Assembly: GCA_035628875.1 (NCBI GenBank)
Contig: DASPIZ010000046.1
Location: 4,268-68,267 of the forward strand
DNA length: 64,000 bases
Direction of reading: 5' to 3'
Origin: Ohtaekwangia sp035628875
Lineage (GTDB): Bacteria; Bacteroidota; Bacteroidia; Cytophagales; Cyclobacteriaceae
Below, piece by piece: positions 42,856 to 52,829 of the stretch (position 1 is its first letter; the number at the start of each line of letters is the position of its first letter). The notes beneath the pieces are model-generated. The model searched no databases. It saw only the letters and a list, made by a program, of their open reading frames with translations, and had not been told where the DNA came from. Position numbers and translations under genes: made by a program.

Positions 42856-45345
42856 ATGGAACAAGTATATCCTGTTCTGGATATTTTACATGAGCTAAAA
42901 CAAAAGCTTAATACGGCTTCAGTTGTTATTCTACAGGCTCCTCCCGGCGCTGGAAAGTCGACCATTTTACCACTTGAACTGATGGGAGAACCGTGGTTGC
43001 AGGCAAAAAAGATTGTAATGCTTGAGCCGCGCAGACTTGCAGCAAAATCTGTCGCTGAACGAATGGCACACGTATTGGGTGATCGTATTGGAGAACGCAT
43101 TGGATATCGTGTTCGGTTTGATAGCAGGGTTAGCCGGCAAACACGTATAGAAGTTGTTACCGAAGGAATACTCACTAGGATGCTTCAATCCGATAACAGC
43201 CTGGAAGAAGTTGGGTTACTCATCTTCGACGAATTTCATGAGCGTAGTATTCATGCAGATCTTGCTTTGGCGTTGAGTCTGCAGATGCAACAAGTATTGC
43301 GAAGTGATCTTCGCATTCTCATTATGTCGGCTACGTTCGATTCAGATCAGCTCGCTGCGAGATTGGGAAACGTACCCGTCGTAACTTCTTCGGGCCGGCA
43401 ATTTCCGGTAAAGATCCATTACGCTCCGCACGAGTCAGATCAACCGGTTCCGTTGCGTGCAACGGCTGCGATTCGGAAAGCATTTGCAGAAGAGCAAGGT
43501 GACATGTTGATATTTCTCCCAGGCTCAGGTGAGATAAAACGGGTGGAGGAATTATTATTTCAGTCACCTGTTCATGCTATAGTCTATCCGTTGTATGGCG
43601 ACCTTTCTTTTGAAAAACAACAGGAAGCCATTTTACCGCGAAAAGACGGCATGCGTAAGATCGTACTGGCTACGGCTATTGCAGAGACTTCGCTTACCAT
43701 TGAGGGCGTTCAGATCGTTATAGACGCGGGATTAGCACGTGTTCCAAGATTTGATCCGCGAAGTGGATTAACCAGGTTAGATACCATTCGAGTTACACGC
43801 GATGCTGCTGATCAGCGTGCTGGTCGTGCAGGACGACTCGGACCTGGGACTTGTTACCGCTTGTGGACCACCGGTGTTCAACAGGCTTTGCAAGATCAAC
43901 GAAAGCCAGAATTACTGGAGGCAGATCTGGCACCACTCATGCTGGAACTTGCCCAATGGGGGGTAAAAGATGTGAATGAGCTGACGTGGATAACACCTCC
44001 ACCTGCAGGCGCAGTTAATCAGGCACGTGAATTATTGAAACAACTTGATGCCATCAACGAACAAGGGATTACCTCTCGTGGTCGCGAGATGTTGAAACTG
44101 CCTACACATCCGCGTATAGCCCATCTGTTGTTGGACGCGCGTGATACGCCCGATCTCGATATTGCACTGGCGACCGATGTAGCTGCTCTCATTGAAGAAC
44201 GCGATCCATTGGGAAGAGAGGCTGGCGTTGATATCGTGTTACGCATAGAAGCCTTGCGTAAATGGCGCTCGGGAGAAAAAGGAGGAGGCGAGCGAAATGT
44301 TTTACAACGCATCGAAAAACTGGCTGCTAACTGGAGAAAGCTTTTTGATGCGCGTGAAGACAATGCGATCCGCCACGATACCATGGCAGGGCGATTACTC
44401 ATGGCCGCATACCCTGAACGCATCGCGCAACAACAGGGAAAACATACAGAACGATACAAGCTAGCTAACGGACGAAGTGCAAAATTACCCATGCATGATC
44501 CGCTGGTGCGAGAACCGCTGATTTGCGTCGCGCAATTGGATGCAGGAGGAGGTGAAGGAAAAATTTTTCAGGCTGCTGCACTGGATCAAAAAGATTTATT
44601 GAGTCGTACACGAGAAAGCACAGCGGTTAAATGGGACGATGAACGTGCCATGGTGATTGGTGTAACCGAGAAACGTATCGGTGCACTGGTGATTGAAAGT
44701 AAACCTTTAAAGAACATTCCATCGGCAGAACGTATCGATATCTTACTGCAGGTGGTGCAGGCGAAAGGATTGCGACTTTTAGGTAACGAGGAATTACGCG
44801 AAAGATTTCAGGCCCGTGTACTCAGTTTAAAAGCATGGCGACCTGGTGAGGCATGGCCCGATGTTTCAGATGATGCCTTGTTACTTACCCTGGAAGATTG
44901 GCTTTCTCCTTTTTTATTAGACGCGGCGAAACAGACAGACCTGGAGCGCCTCGACATGAACGCCATGTTGAATACGCTGTTACCATGGGAGCTTCAACAG
45001 AAACTTGTTGTACTTGCGCCAACACACCTGCAGGTGCCGAGCGGTTCCATGATACCGGTGTTATATTTTAAAGATGCGCGTGCGCCGGTAATGGAAGTGC
45101 GCTTGCAGGAAATGTTTGGTCTGGCAGAGACACCGGATGTAAATGAAAGTCGGACGAAGGTATTGCTTCACCTGCTTTCTCCCGGTTATAAACCCGTACA
45201 AGTAACACAGGATCTTAGAAGTTTCTGGGAAACAACATATCATGAAGTGAGAAAGGAATTGCGCGTACGTTACAAAAAACACCACTGGCCCGAAGATCCC
45301 TGGACTGCCGAAGCTGTGCGCGGGGCAAAGCGAAGGAATAATTAA
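42856..45345 (+). CDS. hrpB: ATP-dependent helicase HrpB
   Basis: 829 aa, the usual HrpB length. Walker A APPGAGKSTILPLEL (about 30), DExH motif IFDEFHERSIHADLAL, motif III LIMSATF, motif VI DQRAGRAGRLGPG, then the helicase-associated and HrpB C-terminal regions (ARAPVMEVRLQEMFGLAETP, LHLLSPGYKPVQVTQDL). A DEAH-box RNA helicase whose role in most bacteria is unclear; the relative HrpA acts on stalled ribosomes. Single gene. Confidence 0.95.
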   Translation: MEQVYPVLDILHELKQKLNTASVVILQAPPGAGKSTILPLELMGEPWLQAKKIVMLEPRRLAAKSVAERMAHVLGDRIGERIGYRVRFDSRVSRQTRIEVVTEGILTRMLQSDNSLEEVGLLIFDEFHERSIHADLALALSLQMQQVLRSDLRILIMSATFDSDQLAARLGNVPVVTSSGRQFPVKIHYAPHESDQPVPLRATAAIRKAFAEEQGDMLIFLPGSGEIKRVEELLFQSPVHAIVYPLYGDLSFEKQQEAILPRKDGMRKIVLATAIAETSLTIEGVQIVIDAGLARVPRFDPRSGLTRLDTIRVTRDAADQRAGRAGRLGPGTCYRLWTTGVQQALQDQRKPELLEADLAPLMLELAQWGVKDVNELTWITPPPAGAVNQARELLKQLDAINEQGITSRGREMLKLPTHPRIAHLLLDARDTPDLDIALATDVAALIEERDPLGREAGVDIVLRIEALRKWRSGEKGGGERNVLQRIEKLAANWRKLFDAREDNAIRHDTMAGRLLMAAYPERIAQQQGKHTERYKLANGRSAKLPMHDPLVREPLICVAQLDAGGGEGKIFQAAALDQKDLLSRTRESTAVKWDDERAMVIGVTEKRIGALVIESKPLKNIPSAERIDILLQVVQAKGLRLLGNEELRERFQARVLSLKAWRPGEAWPDVSDDALLLTLEDWLSPFLLDAAKQTDLERLDMNAMLNTLLPWELQQKLVVLAPTHLQVPSGSMIPVLYFKDARAPVMEVRLQEMFGLAETPDVNESRTKVLLHLLSPGYKPVQVTQDLRSFWETTYHEVRKELRVRYKKHHWPEDPWTAEAVRGAKRRNN

Positions 45346-45588
45346 TTGCTGCGTAAACAGTTCGCTCATAGACAAGATTTTGTAAGAATGCGTGATTGAC
45401 AATTTGCATGCGAGTTTCGTTCTCAACTCAGGTGGAGTTGGATTACAAAGTGCCGTTGGGTACGATATTAACGCCGATGCAAACGAATCGTTCGTTGTAA
45501 CGCCAAGATGGATTTTATTCTATGACGAAATTCCTTAAAGGAGCAGTAATTTTTCTTATCTTCAACGTCCGTCTTTAATTCAACACCG

Positions 45589-46602
45589 ATGATTAAATTT
45601 CAACTCAAAGTCTTTGCTGCTTTTATTTTACTACTTCAGTCAGCGTGCTCCTATAGCCAGGCACCTGAGAAAGAAACATATGCGGAAAAATTGGGATTTC
45701 CCAAAGGAGCCAAAGTACTTATCCTCCACGTCGACGATGCTGGCATGTCGTGGGATTCCAACGAAGGTGTTATTAAAGCAATGGAGAAAGGTGTTGCCAA
45801 TTCGGTGAGCATTATGATGCCTTGTCCGTGGGTTCCGGGATTCATGCATTACTTAAAGGAACATCCCCATGTAGATGCTGGTTTGCATCTAACCTTAACA
45901 TCAGAGTGGAAAGATTATCGCTGGGGACCGTTAAGTGGAAAACCTGCTGTACCTGGATTGGTCGATGAAGAGGGCGCGTTTTGGTCGTCCGTACCTGAAG
46001 TGATTGCACATGCTAAAGCAGATGAGGTGGAGCGGGAAATTCGTTCACAGGTAGAAAGATCGAAAGCAATGGGCTGGAATCCGACGCACATGGATTCGCA
46101 CATGGGAACACTGTTCGCGACACCTGAATTTCTCCAACGTTACATCAAGGTAGGTATCGAGATGCAAATACCGGTGATGTTACCCGGCGGACATAATACC
46201 ATGATTGCCGAATCGAACAACATACCGCCTGCACAGGTTGCCAGTATTCAGGAAGCCGGGAAAATGGTTTGGGATAATGGACTTCCTGTGCTGGATGATC
46301 TTCATAACTCGAGTTATGGCTGGTATGACGGTAAAGAAAAACTGAACGATACCGAGCTCCGTAAATTTGCTACAGAGAATTATATCCGTACCATCAAAGA
46401 ATTAAAGCCTGGCTTAACCATGGTCATCATGCATTGCACAGCGCCTTCGGAAACATTTAAACACATCAGCGATTCAGAGCAGATCAGAAAAGGTGATCTG
46501 CTGGCCATGACCGATCCAGTCTTTAAAAAATTTATCCTCGACGAAGGCATCATCTTAACCACGTGGCGCGATTTAATGATACGGAGGAAAAACGTGAAGT
46601 GA
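45589..46602 (+). CDS. exported ChbG/YdjC-family carbohydrate deacetylase
   Basis: 337 aa. The signal peptide (MIKFQLKVFAAFILLLQSACSYSQ) contains a possible lipobox-like QSAC. YdjC fold: metal Asp in LILHVDDAGMSWDSN, His in GLHLTLTSEW and HMDSHMG. ChbG removes an acetyl group from chitobiose derivatives in the cytoplasm of E. coli; this exported form must act on external or periplasmic acetylated sugars. Single gene between hrpB and the accessory region. Confidence 0.85.
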   Translation: MIKFQLKVFAAFILLLQSACSYSQAPEKETYAEKLGFPKGAKVLILHVDDAGMSWDSNEGVIKAMEKGVANSVSIMMPCPWVPGFMHYLKEHPHVDAGLHLTLTSEWKDYRWGPLSGKPAVPGLVDEEGAFWSSVPEVIAHAKADEVEREIRSQVERSKAMGWNPTHMDSHMGTLFATPEFLQRYIKVGIEMQIPVMLPGGHNTMIAESNNIPPAQVASIQEAGKMVWDNGLPVLDDLHNSSYGWYDGKEKLNDTELRKFATENYIRTIKELKPGLTMVIMHCTAPSETFKHISDSEQIRKGDLLAMTDPVFKKFILDEGIILTTWRDLMIRRKNVK

Positions 46603-46784
46603 GGTGTTGATGAATGTTGCGTAATACATTCAAAGGCCTTGAAGGAGGAGGGAAATAGCTTTTTGTTTGGTGGTGATAGTGTTATAAGAGGATAGAGGCA
46701 ATGCGTATATTGGTTGTTGAACAAAACCTCCTTCCAGTCCTCAGTCAGAATTTTTCTTCAAGCTTAAGCGACGCAAAAAACAAT

Positions 46785-47486
46785 ATGACCAAAAATATAT
46801 TACTCATTCTTGCCCTTCTATTTTCTGTGAATTCTTTTGCGCAGCAGAAGTTTTTCCGTATGTACACAGATTCTACGGCTTTGATCCATGACGCCAACTA
46901 TATTGTGGCTGATTTCACCAAAAAAGTGAATGCCATAAGCCCTGTATTTACTTCACGGCCCACGGCGATATTAAACACGAAACCATTTTTAATATTTTAT
47001 TCTTCTAAATCCAATACAGTGAACTTACCGATATGGCGGCAAGTAATACCAGAACAAAAAAAGTTTTTTCAAAGCCTGGCAGGGAATGAACAAAATGGTC
47101 AGGAAATATTCGGTCTTTTCTTCAATGGGTTTTACCTGCCACATGAACTTGGGCATGCGCTACAAAAAGCTGCGAATAAAAGTGAAGGTAATTTGTACCA
47201 AAACGAATACTTTGCCAATATCGTGGCGGTATTATATTGGAGAGAAGTAAAGCGGACAAATGAGCTACATCAATGCTACGAGTACGCAAATCAAATTGTA
47301 AGACAATTACCTAATCCAGTCCCGGAAGGAGAAGATCCCATCAAATACTTTAATGAGCATTATGAGGAATTAGGTGCCGATCCTTATAAATACGGTTATT
47401 TTCAATTTGCTCAGTTTAAGAAAATATATGAAGATAAATCGTTGAAAAGTTTTGATGAATTTATTAATGCGTATTTGATTAAATGA
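46785..47486 (+). CDS. exported putative zinc metallopeptidase
   Basis: 233 aa from the ATG at 46785, which opens a good signal peptide (MTKNILLILALLFSVNSFAQQ); an in-frame ATG 84 bases earlier would put a poor leader in front. The central LPHELGHALQKAANKSEGN contains HExxH, the zinc-binding and catalytic core of zincin peptidases, followed by YQNEYFANIVAVLYW, which could supply the third ligand (Glu). Not assignable to a named peptidase family by eye. No neighbouring inhibitor or substrate gene. Confidence 0.65.
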   Translation: MTKNILLILALLFSVNSFAQQKFFRMYTDSTALIHDANYIVADFTKKVNAISPVFTSRPTAILNTKPFLIFYSSKSNTVNLPIWRQVIPEQKKFFQSLAGNEQNGQEIFGLFFNGFYLPHELGHALQKAANKSEGNLYQNEYFANIVAVLYWREVKRTNELHQCYEYANQIVRQLPNPVPEGEDPIKYFNEHYEELGADPYKYGYFQFAQFKKIYEDKSLKSFDEFINAYLIK

Positions 47487-47543
47487 AACGTGTTTGGTGC
47501 CAGTTGAAGAGTTTTAAAAATCGAAATTTTTAACCAATATTAG

Positions 47544-47972
47544 ATGACAAAAAAAACAATTAAACTATTTCTTCGCTTAGCAATTTCAATATCTTTTTTA
47601 TCTGCCGTTGCAGACCGGCTTGGGTGGTGGAGTCCGGATGTTTCTGTCTGGGGAAGCTGGAAAAATTTTATTGACTATACTGGTTTGATTAACCCGTGGT
47701 TCCCAGCCGGAATAATTCCTGTTATAGGCGCAATTGCAACCGGCGCGGAAATACTCTTTGCGTTCTTTTTACTCATTGGATTTAAAACAGAATTCTTTGC
47801 TAAACTAAGTGGCCTGCTCATACTTGTTTTCGGGCTGTCCATGACTTTCGCAACAGGCATAAAGGGTGCTTTGGACTACTCCGTTTTTAGTGCCTCAGCT
47901 GCCGCATTTGCATTGAGTTTAATGAAAGAAAAATTTCTTGAGATAGATACTTTGATTTCAAAACAGAATTAG
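47544..47972 (+). CDS. DoxX-like membrane protein
   Basis: 142 aa with four hydrophobic helices and the DoxX pattern: LFLRLAISISFLSAVADRLGWW, PVIGAIATGAEILFAFFLLIGFKTEFFAKLSG, LLILVFGLSMTFATGIKGALDYS. DoxX-type proteins are small quinone-associated or unknown membrane proteins. Located 57 bases after the putative peptidase gene, at the start of the accessory-looking region. Confidence 0.82.
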   Translation: MTKKTIKLFLRLAISISFLSAVADRLGWWSPDVSVWGSWKNFIDYTGLINPWFPAGIIPVIGAIATGAEILFAFFLLIGFKTEFFAKLSGLLILVFGLSMTFATGIKGALDYSVFSASAAAFALSLMKEKFLEIDTLISKQN

Positions 47973-47998
47973 AAAAACGTCATGAGGTCTTTAATAAA

Positions 47999-48275
47999 AT
48001 GAGTCCATATGAAAATCTTGCCATTAGGAGTTATTTAATTATTCTTGGAATATCAATACCCATTTATTTTATTTTGTAGGGAGCTTCTGGTCATGGGGTA
48101 AATTTTTCCCGGGCTGTCTCTTCTAAATGACAGGATAGGAATGATTCTTTTTATAGTGCTACACATTCCTATTTTCTATTGGCTGACAATGGCAATAGGC
48201 GCGGGGAATCCGACTTTTATGCAGAGATTTGATATCTTTCTTGTTGTTCACTATCGCAAAAAAAAAATGAAATAA
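47999..48275 (+). pseudogene. frameshifted small membrane protein gene
   Basis: The first part reads MSPYENLAIRSYLIILGIS and PIYFIL and then stops. After a short stretch in another frame (FWSWGKFFP), the last part in a third frame reads NDRIGMILFIVLHIPIFYWL and ends HYRKKKMK with a stop at 48273. Together this looks like one protein of about 90 residues with two or three helices, now broken by at least one frameshift. Family not recognised. It lies between the DoxX and ureohydrolase genes, same strand. Confidence 0.55.
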
Positions 48276-48288
48276 TAAGCTGCACGCA

Positions 48289-49200
48289 ATGATGTTTAAT
48301 CCTGAAGATATTCAAATCATATCGGCGCCATCTATTTTGGGATTAAAACCGAATGGCGTTGAAGATCTTGGTAATGGTTTATTGGCTTCCGGTTTGGCTG
48401 AAGTATTAGGAGTAAAGCATGAACTGATTTGCACAGACACCTTAAACGACACGTACAGCGTCGCAAGAGAAGCAACTACAAATATGCTCAACCCAAGGGC
48501 TATCAGAGATTTTTCTTTGACCCTGGGTAAGGTTGTTTGGGATACAATGACAAAAGAAAGATTTCCATTGATCTTAGGAGGTGATTGCAGTATTCTTATT
48601 GGCATCATGTCCGGTTTGAAAGCAAAGCGAAACTGCGGATTAATTTTTTTAGACGCCCATGCGGACTTTTACAGACCGGAACAATCAATTACCGGAGAAG
48701 CAGCAGATATGGATCTGGCTATCGTTACAGGGCGAGGTCCTGAACTGCTAACCAATATAAATGATCATAGACCTTATGTGAAAGACGAACATGTTATTCA
48801 TGTGGGGCAGCGCGATTGGGAAAAAACCCAGACTCATGGATCAGAAGATATCCGAAAAGCGTCTATAAAATGTTTTAGTCTTGCAGAGATCGGGAAGCGT
48901 GGTATAGCTGGAGCAACGCATGAAATACTGACGCATATAAACGAAATAACTGTTGATGGTTTTTGGATTCATTATGATCTGGATGTGCTTTCAGATGAAA
49001 TTAATCCAGCGGTTGACTATCGCCTTCCGGAGGGACTCCAGTTTGAAGAAGTTGAATATTTAATAAGAAAACTGCTAAAAACAGGGAGGATGATGGGGGT
49101 CAGTATAACGATTTTTAACCCTCGACTTGATAAGGATGGTAATATTTCGAAAAATATTACAACCAGTTTAGGTAAGGCGTTTGGTTTAAGCGCTTATTGA
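48289..49200 (+). CDS. arginase-superfamily ureohydrolase with a Cys in the first metal motif
   Basis: 303 aa. Ureohydrolase fold with the motifs ILGGDCSILIGIMSG (normally GGDHS), IFLDAHADFYRP (DAHAD intact) and HYDLDVLSDEINPAVD. Arginases, agmatinases and formiminoglutamases use two Mn ions; here the His of GGDHS is replaced by Cys, as in a poorly studied branch of the family. The reaction is probably hydrolysis of a C-N bond in a guanidino or amidino compound, but the usual substrates may not apply. Two ATG codons start the frame. Confidence 0.82.
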   Translation: MMFNPEDIQIISAPSILGLKPNGVEDLGNGLLASGLAEVLGVKHELICTDTLNDTYSVAREATTNMLNPRAIRDFSLTLGKVVWDTMTKERFPLILGGDCSILIGIMSGLKAKRNCGLIFLDAHADFYRPEQSITGEAADMDLAIVTGRGPELLTNINDHRPYVKDEHVIHVGQRDWEKTQTHGSEDIRKASIKCFSLAEIGKRGIAGATHEILTHINEITVDGFWIHYDLDVLSDEINPAVDYRLPEGLQFEEVEYLIRKLLKTGRMMGVSITIFNPRLDKDGNISKNITTSLGKAFGLSAY

Positions 49201-49460
49201 TATTCATTTTGATATGAAATGTCGTCAAAATCCGATGCGTTAATGGAATGGTTGTGATAGTCTTAAAATTTTTTGTGTTATTGATATTAGTGAAAGGCAT
49301 AAGTTAGATTAACCAGGAACAATGAATGAATACTCGTGGAAGCGTCTATCTTGCCTGTTTGGGTTTGATTATCTCAATTGTGTAATTGTTAAAGCCTTAA
49401 GTCTTTTGCGCGTTTACTTATATAATCGGGAGAATACGAAAAATGCGGGATTGAAAAAGA

Positions 49461-49925
49461 ATGGAAAGAGCAAGACAAATCAAGAAGATGGACAATAGAT
49501 TATCCAAACGCCTTGCTGATATTGTAAACGCGCTTCCATTAAAAAAAGATATCAGGGTTTTGGAAATCGGTTGTGGTCCCGGGTCGATGGCAAGAGAAAT
49601 TTCAAAGCGAATAGGGAAGGGAAATGTCCTTGCTATTGATCGTTCTTCGAAAGCGATTCAGCAAGCCATTACAGGCTCAAAGTCAGAAATCGAATCTGGA
49701 AGGATCTGCTTTAAACAAGTTGCTGTCCAGGATTTTGAACTTGAACCTAACGAAAAACGGTTTGACATTGCAGTTGCGGTAAGAGTCGGCGCCCTGGACG
49801 GACGACATCCCGAAATTGAAAAACAAGCCTTGATAAGAATCGCCAAAGCGGTAAAGGAAAACGGAAAACTTTTTATTGACGGTGGAGATCCATGGAAGGA
49901 AATATCGCTTGAACGATTCAGGTAA
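49461..49925 (+). CDS. class I SAM-dependent methyltransferase, short
   Basis: 154 aa. SAM motif I VLEIGCGPGSMAREISKRIG, motif II VLAIDRSSKAIQQA, then FDIAVAVRVGALDGRHPEIEKQALIRI and a final strand KLFIDGG. The fold is short but contains all SAM-binding elements. No acceptor-recognition domain is visible. It follows a 260-base gap with nothing recognised, and precedes the broken DUF1801 gene. Confidence 0.82.
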   Translation: MERARQIKKMDNRLSKRLADIVNALPLKKDIRVLEIGCGPGSMAREISKRIGKGNVLAIDRSSKAIQQAITGSKSEIESGRICFKQVAVQDFELEPNEKRFDIAVAVRVGALDGRHPEIEKQALIRIAKAVKENGKLFIDGGDPWKEISLERFR

Positions 49926-49989
49926 ACTAGTCGACCGTTATTAATTAACGCGACAATATCACAGGTTTTTTAAACATGCTACAAAGCAA

Positions 49990-50380
49990 ATGATACCCGA
50001 TATTCGAACATATAACAATTCACAGACACAAAATGATAAATCAATTTGTGATGTCCTTTTCGCTGAAATAGAGTCAAATCTATCAGGAGCAAAGGCAAAA
50101 ATATGGCATGCTCATCCCGTTTGGTTTCTCGATGATAACCCTATTGTTGGATATAGCGTATTGAAAGATTCAGTCCGCCTTATGTTTTGGAGTGGACAAT
50201 CTTTTAAAGAAAAAGGACTTAATGAAAACAGGAAGTTTTAAGGCAGCTGAAATCCGGTATACCACTATGGATCAGATTATCAAAATGGATTTAAAACGGT
50301 GGTTGGAAAAATCGGTGGAGATTCAGTGGGATTATAAAAATATTGTCAAGAGAAAAGGTGTGCTGGTACGATTGAAATAA
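49990..50380 (+). pseudogene. frameshifted DUF1801 family gene
   Basis: The first frame (49990-50241) reads ICDVLFAEIESNL, KIWHAHPVWFLDDNPIVGYS and VRLMFWSGQSF; the continuation TGSFKAAEIRYTTMDQIIKMDLKRWLEKSVEI is in the next frame (to 50380). Joined, the order of parts matches DUF1801 proteins (Fe-S or YdhG-like fold). The shift fits one extra base near an A-run at about 50208. One error or a recent mutation would explain it. Confidence 0.7.
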
Positions 50381-50439
50381 TATCGGTAGAGTGTATTTGT
50401 CGGTTTAACAAAGGCTTTGTACAAAAAGGGAAAATATCT

Positions 50440-51351
50440 ATGAGAGAATTAAAATTTACTGCCGCACTTCTTATAGTTCTCAGGGTATGTCTTTCTGCTC
50501 AGCCAACGGTTAGCTTTACCTTTGATGATGGCGTGACAGGCGATATGCCAGGATACGCATTTGAACAGTGGAATAAAATGGTACTCGATCACTTGGATCA
50601 AGCCAACGTGAAGGCAATATTCTTTGTTACGGGGGCTAATAAACTAGATGAAAAGGGACAGTATTTGTTGAGAACATGGAATAACAAGGGCCATAAATTG
50701 GCGAATCATACGTTCACACATGCTAATTACAATAGTGAACATATAACCTTTGAGAAGTTTAAGAATGAGTTTCTTCAAACGGACACAGTAATAAAAAAAT
50801 ATGACGGCTATATTCCCTTATTCAGGTTCCCATACCTCAAAGAAGGAAATTCCGTTGAAAAGATCACGCTTTTTCGAGAGCTCCTGCAAAATCAAAACTA
50901 CCGAAATGGTTATGTAACAATTGACGCTTCTGATTGGTATATAGACAGTAGACTTCGTAAGCGGTTAAAAGAAAATCCTGATGCGGATATTGAACCGTTC
51001 CGGCAATTTTACCTTGAACATTTATTGAGCAGAGCAGTTTACTATGAGGAGCTTTCTTTTAACTTAACAGGACGCCACATAAATCATACGTTACTTCTGC
51101 ATCATAATTTAGCAGCAGCATTATTTTTGGGCGATCTTATTAAATTGTTTAAGGAAAATGGTTGGAGAATAATAGACGCCAAAGATGCGTATGATGATGA
51201 AATATTTCAGTCAAATCCCGCCAACGTACCTGCGGGAGAGAGTTTAGTGTGGGCATTGGCAAAAGAGATCGGAAAGTTTGAATCGATTCTTCGATATCCT
51301 GCAGAGGATAGTAAGTATGAGGAGGAGATAATGAATAGATTGGGCTTGTAA
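50440..51351 (+). CDS. exported polysaccharide deacetylase
   Basis: 303 aa. A signal peptide (MRELKFTAALLIVLRVCLSAQ) precedes the NodB-type domain: VSFTFDDGVTGD with the catalytic and metal Asp pair, KAIFFVTGANKL, HTFTHANYN (HxxxH metal site), FRFPYLKEGNS, and a C-terminal LLLHHNLAAALFLGDLI. It removes acetyl groups from N-acetylated glycans such as peptidoglycan or chitin. It is longer after the HxxxH site than minimal NodB domains. No glycan cluster is nearby. Confidence 0.88.
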   Translation: MRELKFTAALLIVLRVCLSAQPTVSFTFDDGVTGDMPGYAFEQWNKMVLDHLDQANVKAIFFVTGANKLDEKGQYLLRTWNNKGHKLANHTFTHANYNSEHITFEKFKNEFLQTDTVIKKYDGYIPLFRFPYLKEGNSVEKITLFRELLQNQNYRNGYVTIDASDWYIDSRLRKRLKENPDADIEPFRQFYLEHLLSRAVYYEELSFNLTGRHINHTLLLHHNLAAALFLGDLIKLFKENGWRIIDAKDAYDDEIFQSNPANVPAGESLVWALAKEIGKFESILRYPAEDSKYEEEIMNRLGL

Positions 51352-51471
51352 AATCATTTCTACTTTAGGTGCACAACATAGCAGAAAACCTCAAATTGAA
51401 AGTGAATATTATTATGCACACTTACTCCAGAACGAGTAGGTTGGTACGAACGACAGATAGCAAATCATTTA

Positions 51472-52017
51472 ATGAAAAAGATAATTTTAGACTTAGCGGT
51501 AACCTTAGATGGATTTATTGAAGGTCCCAATGGAGAGATTGATTGGTGTATCATGGATGATGATATGAACTTTGATGGTTTTCTCGCAAGCATCGACACT
51601 ATATTTTATGGCCGGGTAAGCTATGATGCCTGGGGAAATTTCCAGCCGACCGCTGATGCCATGACGGCAGAGCGAAGGATATGGGAAGAAGTACATGCGA
51701 AGAAAAAGTTTGTTTTTTCAAGTCAGAACTGTCACGATGAAAAAGCAACCTTCATCAGTAATGATATCGTTGACAGGGTTAGTGATGTTAAGCAACAAGG
51801 AGGCAAGGATATTTGGTTGTATGGCGGTGCAAGTCTTATCAGGACGTTTGTCAATTTAAGCCTTATTGATATTTACAGAATATCCGTACATCCAGTTGCT
51901 TTAGGCAGTGGAAAACCTTTATTCGAAGATCTGAAACAACGGATTGGGTTGAAGTTACTTAAAGCCAATGTTTTTAGATCGGGCGTGGTTCAGTTGATTT
52001 ATGAAGCGAAGAAATAA
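51472..52017 (+). CDS. RibD C-terminal/dihydrofolate reductase-like protein
   Basis: 181 aa. The DHFR-like fold of RibD C-terminal proteins: KKIILDLAVTLDGFIEGPNGEIDW at the start, IFYGRVSYDAWGNF, and DIWLYGGASLIRTFVNLSLIDIYRISVHPVALGSGKPLF. These proteins bind NADPH; stand-alone ones are called YwjB/YyaP-type reductases and their substrates are unknown. Typical member of the small-enzyme accessory region here. Confidence 0.88.
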   Translation: MKKIILDLAVTLDGFIEGPNGEIDWCIMDDDMNFDGFLASIDTIFYGRVSYDAWGNFQPTADAMTAERRIWEEVHAKKKFVFSSQNCHDEKATFISNDIVDRVSDVKQQGGKDIWLYGGASLIRTFVNLSLIDIYRISVHPVALGSGKPLFEDLKQRIGLKLLKANVFRSGVVQLIYEAKK

Positions 52018-52147
52018 CAAACATGGGGCAGATAAAAATATGATCCCTATTGTGGATGCTTTAAATTCGTACTTAGTCTTCCTTTTAAATCAAAGGATTA
52101 AAATATTATTTAGTTTGATGTGTAATCGAGTTTCGTAAGTGTTTATT

Positions 52148-52792
52148 ATGAATCTTAAACATATAAATGAATTAACAAAAATTGCCTACAATAAAACGGC
52201 GCAGAAATACCATGATAATTTCAAAAATGAAATTATTCAAAAAGAATACGATCGCCTGATTTTGGATCGGTTGTCGGATATGCTGAAGCCCAATTCTTTA
52301 ATTTGTGATGCAGGTTGTGGCCCGAGCGGACACATCGGAAAATATTTGGTTGACAAAGGTCATCGGGTTGTTGGAATTGATATTTCGTCACAGTGTATCG
52401 ATATAGCAACCGTATACAATCCGGAAATCGATTTCAAAGTAATGGATATGATGGAATCCGATTTTGAGAGCAATTCTTTCGATGCTGTTATATCTTTTTA
52501 TTCAATTCTTTATACACCCAAAGGATATGTCAATAACTTATTTTCCGAGTTCCATCGAATGCTAAAGAAAAACGGAAAATTGTTAATTGTCGTAAAAAGG
52601 GGAAGTAGCGAAGGTATAATTGAGGATGAATGGTATGAAGGGAATAAAGTTTATTTTACGTACTTCGTTGAAGAGGAGATAAAAGGTTATTATTCGAAAG
52701 CCCTTTTTAATATTGATTTTCTAGCTGTCCGCGATCCCTATGATTTTGAGCTCGCTGTAGAACGGATTTATGCGATAGGCACAAAAATTTGA
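52148..52792 (+). CDS. class I SAM-dependent methyltransferase
   Basis: 214 aa from the ATG at 52148 (MNLKHINELTKIAYNKTAQKYHDNF); a GTG 9 bases earlier is possible. SAM motif I LICDAGCGPSGHIGKYLVDKG, motif II VVGIDISSQCIDIA, then FDAVISFYSILYTPKGYVNNLFSEFHRMLKKNGKLLIVV. Methyltransferase type 11/25 family. Acceptor unknown. Near, but not overlapping, the following monooxygenase-like gene, same strand. Confidence 0.87.
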   Translation: MNLKHINELTKIAYNKTAQKYHDNFKNEIIQKEYDRLILDRLSDMLKPNSLICDAGCGPSGHIGKYLVDKGHRVVGIDISSQCIDIATVYNPEIDFKVMDMMESDFESNSFDAVISFYSILYTPKGYVNNLFSEFHRMLKKNGKLLIVVKRGSSEGIIEDEWYEGNKVYFTYFVEEEIKGYYSKALFNIDFLAVRDPYDFELAVERIYAIGTKI

Positions 52793-52829
52793 TAGCCGTA
52801 ATTTTATATTACAAATAAGAATAAAAAAG

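Noticed and set aside
46701..46784. Upstream start for the putative metallopeptidase
   Set aside because: Starting at 46701 would place 28 polar residues before a good signal peptide.
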